From positions 360,775,863 to 360,839,862 of the forward strand of contig CM060915.1 in NCBI GenBank assembly GCA_030737875.1: a stretch of 64,000 bases of DNA, given 5' to 3'. Position numbers and translations under genes: made by a program. The number at the start of each line of letters is the position of its first letter. Within the stretch, counting starts at the first letter, position 1. A model generated the notes under the pieces. It saw only the letters and a program-made list of their open reading frames with translations. It made no database searches and was not told the origin of the DNA. Positions 25,954-37,561 of this stretch are shown piece after piece. Source of the stretch: Allium sativum (Eukaryota > Streptophyta > Magnoliopsida > Asparagales > Amaryllidaceae).

Positions 25954-28900
25954 GCCGTGTTGATTAGAGATGCGCTATTTTGACGCGAACGATATTTATA
26001 TCGATTATATTCGTTTTTATAATGAATATTGAAAAGAGAAAAAAATCGAATATATATAAAGCAAATTCGAATTGAATATAAACCAAATTCGAATTGAATT
26101 GAGTATAAACCAAATTCGAATTGATTGAATATAGAATGAATTGAAATTTGAATTGAATTGGAAATGGAAGTTGAAATGTTTTTGAACGAATTTAAAACTA
26201 TTTATAAAATTTGTTTTAAACAGAAATCGACAAAATATATATTATATACATTATATATATAATATAATAGCCTGAATAGAACGCGTCGCGCCGCGGTAGT
26301 TCGTGAATTTCGACCATTGACTTCGAACGGACATTACGAGAGATCCGACCGTCGGATTCTCCTAAAACCGAAACCGTCAGGTTCGTATCGAAAAGAGCTT
26401 TCTAACGAATATTAGAAATTTGAAATCTAACGGTTGGATTTGGAGATACGTCCAAATCAAATTTGGAAAAGGTCGTTGTAAGTGCAGTTCGATGGCCGTT
26501 GATGGAAATCGACTGTACGGGCCTTGATAAAATTATTAAAAATAGTAATAATTTGCGTAAAATCATAAGAAATGATTTGGGAAAAATTGGGATGAAAAAC
26601 TCCATATTTGAAAAGATAAAAATAGATTTTTATCGAAATGAACTAGTTTTGAACTAAAATTAAAACCCATTTATTTTTAAATGAATAAATTGGATTTGAA
26701 ATGGGTTGTAAATAGAATTGATTTGTGGGCTTATCGTGAAGGGTGTTTTAAATGACACTTGTTCTTTAACCCGATAAATAAATAGAATGTGATTTGGGTT
26801 TGTCGTGAACTGTGTTTTAAAAGACATTAGTTCTTTAACCCAATAAAAGGAGCTTTAATGAATCTGCAATTAGATTGAAATGTGAATTGATAATCTAAAT
26901 TATCAAATTTAGAAATTGAGCAAGAATGGAGTATCACCAGTTTTGCTCCAAAGCGATAGTTAAATCTTTAATTAGATTTGAACGTGGAATGGTAATTAAA
27001 TTTACCGATAACACCGTGGTGTTAGATATGGAGTATTACCTGTTTAACTTCATGGGATGAATAGGTTGGGATTGGGAAATAAAATAAATAATTACTTCGG
27101 TGTGGTTCGCTAATCTCGACTAGTTTGGAAAACCATAATTTGGTTTGAAATGACATTCAAAGGAAGATTAAAGAATAAATTCAAAGAATTTATCTTGGAT
27201 AAAATTAATGGGAACCTTTCCCTAAGAATATGAAATTTTGAAACTAGCTGTAGGTTAGTTAAGAAGAATGGTTTCCTGGGTATTGATCTGATGTTGGTTT
27301 CGGCCTTCGGGGTTAATATTTGGAGAATTGTTCTCTTGCTAATTTATGGTTAGTGACTGATGAATTGGAATGAGGCGTATGTTGTGTTTGTGTAACATTT
27401 GTTTTTAATATACGCGGGTTGTTCGGAAAGGCCGGGTTTATACCCATTCTGAATAACCGATTCGACGATATGTCGAAGATGAAGACGGTGGTTGAAGACC
27501 GGAAGTCTTCACATCGTTTGGGTGATTACTGATGATCTTGATTGGGCTGTACACCAAAGATGAGGGAATCAGTAAGTGATCGTCCAGACGTACTTGGAGA
27601 TCGATAGATATGCGAGGAAAGTGCCTCCGGTTTCGTTCAGACCCAGAACGAACTTGTAAATGGATTATGTGTCTGACATTGGATTTTATTCTGTGTTGAT
27701 TGATTTCTGTTAAATATATATCTATTTGGCGGCGGAGAATTTATTCTCTTGCTTAACGCCCTTCTCTGAGACCTACGAGCTTAGAGGTTATATATCGATA
27801 GATATCAATCGCATGACATGAATTGCCTGTGTGGCACGCTGAGTTGCATGGATCAAGGCTTCTGTTGAAAAGCAAAGTCTTGTGGTTGATGATCAAAGCA
27901 CGGCCTTTGTGGCATAGCTTTGTGTATAACGTGAATTCGCGAGCCTCACACCTCGGTATGAGTTAAAAACGGGATAAGGACTGCAGGGAGAGCACGACGT
28001 TTCTTTCTAGCTTTGGTGGTGTCAACGACTTACCAGCCCTGACATTTATATACTTTTCACCTATGTGGTTGTTGGATGAGGCGCCTCGATTTTAGGTCTG
28101 TAAGGACCGGGAAACGTGTGTTCAGGCATAATTAATCCTCAAACGTAAGAGAGGACCGGCCCTGAAGCATCCAGGGGTTACCCAGAGTGTGTAGTCCCGA
28201 GGCATTTGCTAGAGTGTCTCGAAGCGGAGAGGAGCTTGCCCCTTGCCTCGACTCATGACGGAAATCCAATTTCCAATATGTGTATTGCAGCTTTATTTGT
28301 AGAGCCTAGTATGGCAACATAGTAGCATGGGATGCTATGCCGTCTATGATTGATATTTATGATTGAAATTGTTTTGACACTATACACTTATTATAATATC
28401 AAATGATTTGTTTTAAACGTACCAAGCATGTTTGGCTGTTATAAGGTAAAACCCTATCCTCCGTCTTGCGTTGCATTGTGTGATGGGACCTGGGTCTTAT
28501 AATAGCTTCATTTTATCGAAAAAGCATTGTGTTGTTTATCCTATGCACTGGTATTCTTGGGAGGAAACCCGTTTCGTGTTATACGGCGTGGTCCCTTGAA
28601 TTACTATCTTTAAAGTAAAGTTTTAAATAACCGTTTTAGTTCTCACACCAGTCACATGACTGACCTGGAGTTTATTGTTTTAACCTAAACTCTGGGTGCC
28701 CCTATTTTCCGCACGGGCAGCTAGTAGTTTTGGTTTTGCAGATTTATATTCACAGGGTCCTGATTTACAACTGGAACGATGCTCGGAAAGCTCTGTATCC
28801 GTGTATCACTTCTAGTTGTGTTTTGTATATTTTTCCGCTGCTATGTAATTTATTGTAATCTCTGATATTTGTAGAATGTAATTTATTCATTTATACTCTG

Positions 28901-29036
28901 TATATTCTTGTATCTGATGGAATTGTTGTAATAACAATGAAATGTTCTCCCGTCTGCGTTTTGATTTGTCTTGTCCTCACAGTAATTCGTTCTTTCTCGT
29001 CTCTTCGGAGACCGGGGAAGTTCGGGTCGCTTCATT

Positions 29037-29048
29037 TGGTATCAGAGC
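29037..29048 (+). other. Primer binding site, initiator tRNA-Met
   Basis: TGGTATCAGAGC, two bases after the 5' LTR end, a perfect 12-base complement of the plant initiator tRNA-Met 3' end. Confidence 0.92.
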
Positions 29049-29372
29049 TTTGGTTTACAGAGCTCGAGAACAAGACACATTAGAACCATACGAAAGAATT
29101 CATCAGATATTGGATTAGTAATATCCTATTAAAATGACTCGTTAGAGATAGGATCAGTAGTATCCTAGAACGAGTGTGAAGAGTATATATTTCAAATGAA
29201 AACAATTTAGTTTTAAAATATAAATTGTTTTACACGTATTTGAATAATTTATTTATTTTGAACTTGGACAATCCAATATATAAAGATTTTGCATATACGC
29301 GTCATGAACGTATATTCAAAATTTTAATATATTAGATAGATATAGAATCTCATTCTAGTCGCCCGGAGATGG

Positions 29373-29401
29373 TACTGATGATAGCACGTGCATCATCAGT
29401 A
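29373..29401 (+). other. Stem-loop with palindromic loop, candidate dimerisation signal (LARD B)
   Basis: TACTGATGAT and ATCATCAGTA form a perfect 10-bp stem around AGCACGTGC, whose 8 bases GCACGTGC are self-complementary. This is the architecture of retroviral kissing-loop dimer signals. The homologous LARD A stem (13202-13227) keeps a self-complementary loop of different sequence. Confidence 0.45.
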
Positions 29402-30048
29402 TTTATGTTCGTGTTTCGAAGGTTTGATATCTATATATTTCCATTAGGCTGGTGTGAGAACCAAAACTTATATAGATAGATTCATTTGTTGTGTTTTGGC
29501 ATCAAAAACATGATTTTCTGTATATATATCAAAATTATGAATTTGAAACTCTAATTCACTAATTGATTGATGTTTGTGTAGTTTGTTTATTTGTTTGATA
29601 ATTTTGAACCATTTAGCCTAATTGAACCAAATATTGAATTGTATTGAAAATAGGTCGCATTTGCTTGCATATACATGTACTTACATTGAACAGGTCATAG
29701 CAAGGAGGCTAGAGCCGAAGAATAAAATTTGTTTGCCCGACAAATAGGTACATGTTTACTATAATTTACTGTTTTGTTTGGGTGATGATGATTTTATGAG
29801 CCGATTGGCTAGCCGCTTGGTTTTTTCTTTTTCTTTTTGAGATCAGAAGGCCTATATGGCAATTTCGGGATTTTCCCGTGGCTCCCGGTGCAGGGGAGGT
29901 TATGGCGATTTTTTTTGAAAATTTAGGGTGTTAGCCAAATTTTTGAAAAAATTGAAAAGTTTTTAGAAACTGAAAAGTTGAAGAACTTAAGCTGTAATCA
30001 AAATACTGGAAGTTGAGTTGAATTGTTAAACAACTTTCGGCTTTGTTC

Positions 30049-30066
30049 CTTTTCGGGGACGAAAAG
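30049..30066 (+). other. Hairpin with GGGA tetraloop before the PPT (LARD B)
   Basis: CTTTTCG-GGGA-CGAAAAG, a perfect 7-bp stem with a GNRA-type loop, four bases before the purine tract. It compares with GATTTCG-GGGA-CGAAATC in the Tekay-like element, where the two outer base pairs are exchanged compensatorily. Confidence 0.55.
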
Positions 30067-30070
30067 TTTT

Positions 30071-30083
30071 AAGTGGGGGAGAT
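30071..30083 (+). other. Polypurine tract of LARD B
   Basis: AAGTGGGGGAGAT abuts the 3' LTR start TGTAATAACC. One T interrupts the purines. Confidence 0.8.
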
Positions 30084-33000
30084 TGTAATAACCAGGAAAT
30101 GCGAGCTAATTTAAATTTTTTATTTTGGCAATTTTAACGAATTTTGAATATTTAAAATAGATTATTTTAAATAATATCGACGAGAAATTTATTTTGAATA
30201 TAATTCGAACGTATATATTTATACGCGTCGTCGTTAGAATATAAATATTTATATATAATTATAAATGGAATTGAAAATGGCGCGGTAGTTTGATAATTCG
30301 ATTTCAAACTTCAATTGAATGTACCGGGTGCAAAACAATCATGATTTTAGTGAAACCAAAAACATTAGGATCTAATTGATAATATCTTTCCAACGAATCC
30401 GGAAAATCGAAATTTCATAGCGGGAATCAAAAGATATGTCCAGTTGAAAATTCTGAATAGTGGCTATGGAATTCAGGCGCTTAAAAATGGGAATTTTGCA
30501 AACGACCTCGAATTTCGATGAAACTACTTTTGTTGGATCCGTGATGTCAAATTATTGCTAGATTACAAATTTCATAATTTTTCGAATCAATATGTGAGCG
30601 TGGCAAAGGAAAACGCTTTAACCGACTGGAAAATGGCCATTTTTCCAACGGTCTCCGAATTCGACGAAACTAGTTTTGTTAGGACCGTATCGTCAATACG
30701 AAGCTAGAAAATATTTTTTGGGAATTTTTAGAGTTAGTATGTGACCCCGGTAAATTGAAATGCACGTTCAAATTCAATATATAGAGTTAAATGTAGATTT
30801 GAAGAAAACTGATCGAAACGATCGAATCAGCTTATGATACATATCCCATTGTGTTCGGAATGGCGGTAAAACGCTATGAACGACAGGCGGTGGGTCCCGT
30901 CTTGAGGTCATATGAAAAAGTCAACTTTTTGAAATAAAATAATAATAATAATAATAATAACCCTCTTCTCTTCCCCTTAATTCTCTCTGCCCCCCCTATT
31001 CATTCATTCAGAAAGTTTAAAAATAAAAAAGAAAAAGAAAAAGAAAGCAAATCGACGCCGCCCCCCCTCCAATCGACCATCGCGCCGCCACGCGAGGCAC
31101 CCCCCCTTATCCTCTGCTGCGCCGCCCTCCTTCTTCCTCTTCCTCCCCTGCTCCTTCCTGACGCGAAGACCCACCCCCAATCCGAGCCCAGACCCCACCG
31201 CACCCCCCCTAAAGCCACCACACCTCCCTCTGACCCGCCGCCCCTCTCTCCTCCCTCCCCCTTCCCTTTCCTCTTCAGCGACAGTCAACCCCCCCCCCCC
31301 CCCTCCGACAGTGAACGCTGCTCTTCTCCCTTCTATTTCTATGTAAGTTTTTATTTTATTTTTCTATTTTCAGTTATAATTTTATTTGATTTTAAAACTG
31401 AATTTATTCGATAGGAAAATTAGAGATAGAATTTTTATTCGATCGGAGAGTTAAAGATATGATTTTTATATGATAAGGAAGTTAAAAATATAATTTTTAT
31501 CGTATGTAAAGGTTGAAAATATAATTTTCATATTATATAGATAATAAAAATATAATCTTTTATATTGTAGAAGTATAAAAATATAATTTTTATATAGGTA
31601 AGATAGTAAAAATATCACCTTTATATATGTAGTGAATAAAAATTCAATCTTTTATATTAGGAGTAGAAGTTAAAGGAGAATTCTTTAAATTTGAAAAGGC
31701 GAATTCTTTAAATTTGAAAAGGCGAAATCTTTATATTTGAAAAGGAGAAATCTTTATAGTTGAAAAGACGAAATCTTCATATAGAGAATAACGGAGTAAA
31801 AATAGAATTTTTATCTATACGATAACGATGTAAAAATAGGATTTTTATATACATAGCGAAGTAAAAATTCGATTTTTATATATTGAATAGCGAAGTAAAA
31901 ATACGATTTTTATATATTGAATGGCGAAGTAAAAATACGATTTTTATATATTGAATGGCGAAGTAAAAATACGACTTTTATATATTGAATAGCGAAGTAA
32001 AAATATGATTTTTATATATTGAATAGCGAATTAAAAATGTGATTTTTATATATGTAGTGAATACGGGCAACAAAAGTGACAAAAGGCGAGAATGGCAGTG
32101 ATTCCCTGCAATAGAAGAGTCGTGGAGTTGGGATAGCTATTGGTGAGAACTCCTCACTCTAAATTTCTTTTTTCTAGTTATATATATATACTAGGATGCA
32201 GACGGTGTTTAGTAGCACCCGACACCCGTCACCCACAGACCATGGATGGCTTGTTTGTTTGATTGATATGTCGTGAAAATTTGTTTGTATGGTTGATGTG
32301 AAATCGATAATAAATTAAGGATGGTTGAAATAAATATATTATCGTTAAAAATATAATTTTTAACGTGAATGTCAGTAAATAAATAGTTATAAACAAATCG
32401 GCCGATTTGTTTATATACTCTGATTTGACTGATATTAATTGGGTCGATAAATTTTACACATCGCCCAACTGCACAATAAAATCTGTGATTGATTGTTTGA
32501 AACCCCACACGGGTATTGGGATAAAATACGGCATACACCAATCCCAATAATTAGTTGTATGTCGATCGATGGATCGACAGGCTGTTATAAGCGTTAGATA
32601 TCTATATTTGATGCTTATACAGTGTAGTGCACTTTGGATGATGGTTGATTATTTATCGTTGCTATTATATGCAAGTGTTGTATGGAATCCATATAATTAA
32701 CTTTATATGGTAATTGATTGGGCCTCATTCCAACTTAGAAAATAAAAAATATTGTAAAGTAAAGGTTCACGTGTTGACCGTACTCATCCGTTGAGATTAG
32801 TCATGTGTTGAACGAAATATTTTAACAATAAAATTTATATCTTTATCACTATAAAGTAAAGGTTCATGTGTTGACCGTACTCATCCGTTGAAATTAGTAA
32901 TGTGTTGAACGAATATTTTAACAATAAAATTTACATCTTTATCATATATAAAATTAGAAACTAATTGGAAAATAGATAAGATGAGTGGTCTCCTGGATAT

Positions 33001-36000
33001 TAATCTGATGTTAGTTTCGGCCTTCGGGGTTAATATTCAGGGAATCGTTCTCTTACTAATTTACGGTTGGAATCTGATTTGAAATCAAACGATAGATACC
33101 TTAATTTTTATAAAATATATTAAATAACCAAAATAGTCACACATGGACAGTACTCATTTGTTGAGATTAGTCATGTGTTGACAAAAATATAGATTCATAT
33201 ATTGAATAAAATAAATATTCATTTGTTGAATAGAATAACGGAATTATTGAAATATATAAAGCTGTGTTGATTAGAGATGCGCTATTTTGACGCGAACGAT
33301 ATTTATATCGATTATATTCGTTTTTATAATGAATATTGAAAAGTGATAAAAATAGAACATATATAAAGCAAATTCGAATTGAATTGAATATAAACCAAAT
33401 TCGAATTGAATTGAATTGAGTATAAACCAAATTCGAATTGAATTGAATATAGAATGAATTGAAATTTGAGTTGAATTGGAAATGGAAGTTGAAATGTTTT
33501 TGAACGAATTTAAAACTATTTATAAAATTCGTTTTAAATAGAAATCGACGAAATATATATTATATATATATATTATATATATATAATATAATGGCCTGAA
33601 TAGAACGCGCCGCGCCGCGGCAGTTCGTGAATTTCGACCATTGACTTCAAACGGACATTACGGGAGATCCGACCATCGGATTCTCCTAAAACCGGAATCG
33701 TTGGGTTCGTATCGAAAAGAGCTTTCTAACGAATATTAGAAATTTGAAATCTAACGGTTGGATTTGGAGATACGTCCAAATCAAATTTGGAAAAGGTCGT
33801 TGTAAGTGCAGTTCGATGGCCGTTGATGGAAATCGACTGTACGGGCCTTGATAAAATTATTAAAAATAGTAATAATTTGCGTAAAATAATAAGAAATGAT
33901 TTGGGAAAAATTGGATGAAAAACTCCATATTTGAAAAGATAAAAATAGTTTTTTATCGAAATGAACTAGTTTTGAACTAAAATTAAAACCCATTTATTTT
34001 TAAATGAATAAATTGGATTTGAAATGGGTTGTAAATAGAATTGATTTGTGGGCTTATCGTGAAGGGTGTTTTAAATGACACTTGTTCTTTAACCCGATAA
34101 ATAAATAGAATGTGATTTGGGTTTGTCGTGAACTGTGTTTTAAAAGACATTAGTTCTTTAACCCAGTAAAAGGAGCTTTAATGAATCTGCAATTAGATTG
34201 AAATGTGAATTGATAATCTAAATTATCAAATTTAGAAATTGAGCGAGAATGGAGTATCACCAGTTTTGCTCCAAAGCGATAGTTAAATTTTTAATTGGAT
34301 TTGAACGTGGAATGGTAATTAAATTTACCGATAACACCGTGGTGTTAGATATGGAGTATTACCAGTTTTGCTTCATGGGATGAATAGGTTGGGATTGGGA
34401 AATAAAATAAATAATTACTTCGGTGTGGTTCGCTAATCTCGACTAGTTTGGAAAACCATAATTTGGTTTGAAATGACATCCAAAGGAAGATTAAAGAATA
34501 AATTCAAAGAATTTATCTTGGATAAAATTAATGGGAACCTTTCCCTAAGAATATGAAATTTTGAAACTGGCTGTAGGTTAGTTAAGAAGAATGGTTTCCT
34601 GGGTATTGATCTGATGTTGGTTTCGGCCTTCGGGGTTAATATTTGGAGAATTGTTCTCTTGCTAATTCACTGTTAGTGACTGATGAATTGGAATGAGGCA
34701 TATGTTGTGTTTGTGTAACATTTGTTTTTAATATACGCGGGTTGTTCGGAAAGGCCGGGTTTATACCCATTCTGAATAACCGATTCGACGATATGTCGAA
34801 GATGAAGACGGTGGTTGAAGACCGGAAGTCTTCACACCGTTTGGGTGATTACTGATGATCTTGATTGGGCTGTACACCCAAGATGAGGGAATCAGTTAGT
34901 GATCGTCCAGACGTACTTGGAGATCGATGGATATGCGAGGAAAGTGCCTACGGTTTCGTTTAGACCCAGAACGAACTTGTAAATGGATTGTGTGTCTGAC
35001 ATTGGATTTTATTCTGTGTTGATTGATTTCTGTTAAATATATATCTGTTTGGCGGCGGAGAATTTATTCTCTTGCTTAATGCCCTTCTCTGAGACGTACG
35101 AGCTTAGAGGTTATATATCGATAGATATCAATCGCATGGCATGAATTGCCTGTGTGGCACGCTGAGTTGCATGGATCAAGGCTTCTGTTGAAAAGCAAAG
35201 TCTTGTGGTTGATGATCAAAGCACGGCCTTTGTGGCATAGCTTTGTGTATAACGTGAATTCGCGAGCCTCACACCTCGGTATGAGTTAAAAACGGGATAA
35301 GGACTGCAGGGAGAGCACGACGTTTCTTTCTAGCTTTGGTGGTGTCAGTGACTTACCAGCCCTGACATTTATATACTTTTCACCTATGTGGTTGTTGGAT
35401 GAGGCGCCTCGATTTTAGATCTGTAAGGACCGGGAAACGTGTGTTCAAGCATAATTAATCCTCAAACGTAAGAGAGGACCGACCCTGAAGCATCCAGGGG
35501 TTACCCAGAGTGTGTAGTCCCGAGGCATTTGCTAGAGTGTCTCGAAGCGGAGAGGAGCTTGCCCCTTGCCTCGACTCATGACGGAAATCCAATTTCCAAT
35601 ACGTGTATTGCGGCTTTATTTGTAGAGCCTATTATGGCGACATAGTAGCATGGGATGCTATGCCGTCTATGATTGATATTAATGATTGAAATTGTTTTGA
35701 CACTATACACTTATTATAGTATCAAATGATTTGTTTTAAACGTACCAAGCATGTTTGGCTGTTATAAGGTAAAACCCTATCCTTCCGCTTGCGTTGCATT
35801 GTGTGATGGGACCTGGGTCTTATAATAGCTTCATTTTTTTGAAAAAGCATTGCGTTGTTTATCCTATGCACTGGTATTCTTGGGAGGAAACCCGTTCCGT
35901 GTTATACGGCGTGGTCCCTTGAATTACTATCTTTAAAGTAAAGTTTTAAATAACTGTTTTAGTTCTCACACCAGTCACATGATTGACCTGGAGTTTATTG

Positions 36001-36356
36001 TTTTAACCTAAACTCTGGGTGCCCCTATTTTCCGCACGGGCAACTAGTAGTTTTGGTTTTGCGGATTTATATTCACAGGTCCTGATTTACAGCTCGAACG
36101 ATGCTCGGAAAGCTCTGTATCCGTGTATCACTTCTAGTTGTGTTTTGTATATTTTTCTGCTGCTATGTAGTTTATTGTTATCTCTGATATTTGTCGAATG
36201 TAATTTATTCATTTATACTCTGTATATTCTTGTATCTGATGGAATTGTTGTAATAACAATGAAATGTTCTCCCGTCTGCGTTCTGATTTGTCTTGTCCTC
36301 ACAGTAATTCGTTCTTTCTCGTCTCTTCGGAGACCGGGGAAGTTCGGGTCGCTTCA
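30084..36356 (+). repeat. LARD B 3' LTR (6273 bp)
   Basis: Colinear with 22828-29034. It includes the block missing from the 5' LTR near 23410, fewer AAT units (about 30940-30960), a longer C run near 31290-31303, and the 34-bp array at 31855-32060. It ends CGGGTCGCTTCA. Confidence 0.88.
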
Positions 36357-36800
36357 TTCCTGGAGATCAACTGGTGGATTGGATGGAACTATGTACTGAC
36401 ATTTGTTAGAACGAATGCAGCCTGCAAACATTGAGTCCAACTCTCTGAATCGTGCTGGGGACCCACTCTTGTGTTTGCGAGACGCTGCTGGCACCGTCGC
36501 CCACCACTCGTCCGAACCATGGACGGTATCCAACTGATCGTCCCACGACCCTCCACCAGTCATTAGCAGTCTGTTCCATGGAGCCCAATCCCTTTTCATG
36601 TTATCGGACTTGTTCTCATCTGACCAGCATTATACTCCAATCCGGTGCGCTCATTGAACGCCGTTGCTATGAGCTGGTATCATTCTCACGTTATGTGCAC
36701 GGGAATTAAGATGTTCCATGCACATATCTATGAAAGCGTTGGTCATGTCGTTGTTCCACTCGGCAATGAAACAGGTAGAAGAGGACTGAGATGTTGTCAT
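36357..36800 (-). pseudogene. Myb/SANT-like Harbinger protein, N-terminal part
   Basis: From an ATG at 36798-36800 the frame gives an N-terminus with WNNDMTNAFIDMCMEHL. After a frameshift come FNERTGLEYNAGQM and, after a second shift, NKSDNMKRDWAPWNRLL, GSWDD and GSDEWWATVP, then FRELDSMFAG. This is the Myb/SANT-like DNA-binding domain of PIF/Harbinger ORF1 and related plant proteins (WxxxMxxxFIDLC, LKNKWDxLKxDWxxW, SDEWW pattern). Two frameshifts, an in-frame stop and the LARD B break at 36357 make it a pseudogene. The C-terminal part lies at 22625-22822. Confidence 0.75.
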
Positions 36801-37167
36801 TCTAAAGAAAAAAAATTCCAAAAATTATGAAATAAATATATGTGGAATTTACGAGGCTAAAGAATACAAATATAAAATCAGAAAGCTGAAAAAAATTGAC
36901 GAGTTGACGACGATTGGAGCTTGAAATTTCGGATTTAGTGTGTTATTTGGTGATGGAAATGGTGTGTTATGAAGTGAATATATAGATGAATGGAAGAGGA
37001 TCGGCATTTCTAGAATTTTCGTGGCGTCTAACATGGTCCGACGCGTCGGACGCTAAAGCCACCTTTTCAACCGTTCGTCTCGAAGGGGCAAACGTGTGGG
37101 TCACACTATTGACGCGTCAGACGCAGACGCGAACTTCGAATGCCAAGTTGAAAAATCAAACTCTACC
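36801..37167. other. Harbinger right subterminal region with palindromes
   Basis: Non-coding. It has a perfect 16-bp palindrome GTCCGACGCGTCGGAC (37036-37051) and TGACGCGTCA (37110-37119), sharing GACGCGTC, followed by GACGCAGACGCG, close to the terminal repeat. Such subterminal motifs are plausible binding sites for the element's Myb-like protein. Confidence 0.5.
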
Positions 37168-37170
37168 TAA
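37168..37170. repeat. Harbinger target duplication, right TAA
   Basis: TAA directly after the right terminal repeat, identical to 22148-22150. Confidence 0.75.
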
Positions 37171-37561
37171 ATGATATTTCACCTAACGTCTTCATCCACT
37201 GGGCACCTAGAACGATTTGACATCCCTCTAATGGTACAATCAGTAGGTCAACAGACATTAGGCAACCTTGGCATTTAAACATAAATTCTTTGCAAATTCC
37301 CTTGTCATGGATTTTTGCCTCATTAGCTACTTGAACTGTGTATTCGGGTGTGTCTTGATTGGCCAGGTTTTATTTTCTTGATATTTCTATGGTAACAAAA
37401 TTATGCGTAGAACCTGAGCCAATGAGCACCAGCACCAATTGTCTATTGATGTATTTGCGAACCCTAATTGTATATAGTGTGGGTATGCTACACATGGCAC
37501 TGAGAGTTATGGCATAAGCTTGTTCTTCCTCTTCCTCATCCATCGGTTTATTTTTTTTCAA
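37171..37561 (-). pseudogene. Aspartic protease remnant (Reina-like)
   Basis: The minus strand reads an acidic stretch (MDEEEEEQAYAITL), then RQLVLVLIGSGSTHNFV, the retropepsin active-site region, and downstream LGAQWMKTLGEISF, the second conserved protease strand before the RT linker. The catalytic DSG is changed to GSG (codon 37418-37420), so it cannot cleave. The frame then crosses the Harbinger TAA site and continues at 22147. No gag zinc knuckle is recognised to the right. Confidence 0.75.

Larger units (their letters stand above)
22828..29034 (+). repeat. LARD B 5' LTR (6207 bp)
   Basis: Contains (AAT)n near 23620-23657, a C/T-rich GC island (23690-24000), a 34-bp tandem array (24515-24765), a 97-bp tandem duplication (25446-25640) and a possible TATA box, TATATAAA, at 25946. 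It lacks about 75 bp (near 23410) that the 3' LTR and the other family members keep. The arginine/glycine-rich frames over the island are by-products of C-rich DNA. Confidence 0.88.
29035..30083 (+). other. LARD B internal region, apparently non-coding
   Basis: 1049 bp, identical in length to that of LARD A. It has the tRNA-Met primer site, then about 330 nt of leader with a stem-loop (29373-29401), AT-rich sequence, a TTTTTCTTTTTCTTTTT tract near 29820, and the PPT module at the end. No frame over 60 codons is shared with LARD A. Confidence 0.75.
22828..36356 (+). mobile_element. LARD B: non-autonomous LTR retrotransposon with giant LTRs
   Basis: A 13529-bp element with LTRs at 22828-29034 and 30084-36356, each running TGTAATAACC to GGGTCGCTTCA, and a 1049-bp interior with a perfect tRNA-Met primer site and a PPT. 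It is the same family as LARD A and the solo LTR at 44686 but in opposite orientation. The LTRs differ by about 2% in stretches compared by eye, so it is younger than A. No gag or pol frame exists. It inserted inside the Myb-like gene of the Harbinger element. Confidence 0.88.
22151..37167 (-). mobile_element. PIF/Harbinger element carrying only the Myb-like gene, interrupted by LARD B
   Basis: The left end GGATGTGTTTGATTTT and the right end (opposite strand) GGTAGAGTTTGATTTT form 16-bp inverted repeats with three mismatches, flanked by TAA on both sides. Without LARD B the element is about 1.5 kb. It contains a broken Myb/SANT-like ORF1 but no DDE transposase, so it is a deletion derivative needing a helper. 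It sits in the Reina-like element between protease and RT, and removing it restores the linker frame there. Confidence 0.75.
4920..37561 (-). mobile_element. Decayed Reina-like Ty3/gypsy chromovirus, host of the nested insertions
   Basis: Pieces of one minus-strand element lie in the order expected for protease, RT, RNase H, integrase, chromodomain, PPT and 3' LTR once the later insertions (6048-20004 and 22151-37167) are ignored. Reading frames resume across both breakpoints: the integrase motif HG-P/SIV-GRD spans the LARD A target, and the linker after the protease spans the Harbinger target. Family placement rests on integrase wording (VVVNRLPKYAHF, AEYSYNTS) and on a chromodomain that ends directly at the PPT. 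Gag and the 5' LTR were not found; the element seems truncated beyond 37561. Many stops and frameshifts show that it is long dead. Confidence 0.75.
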
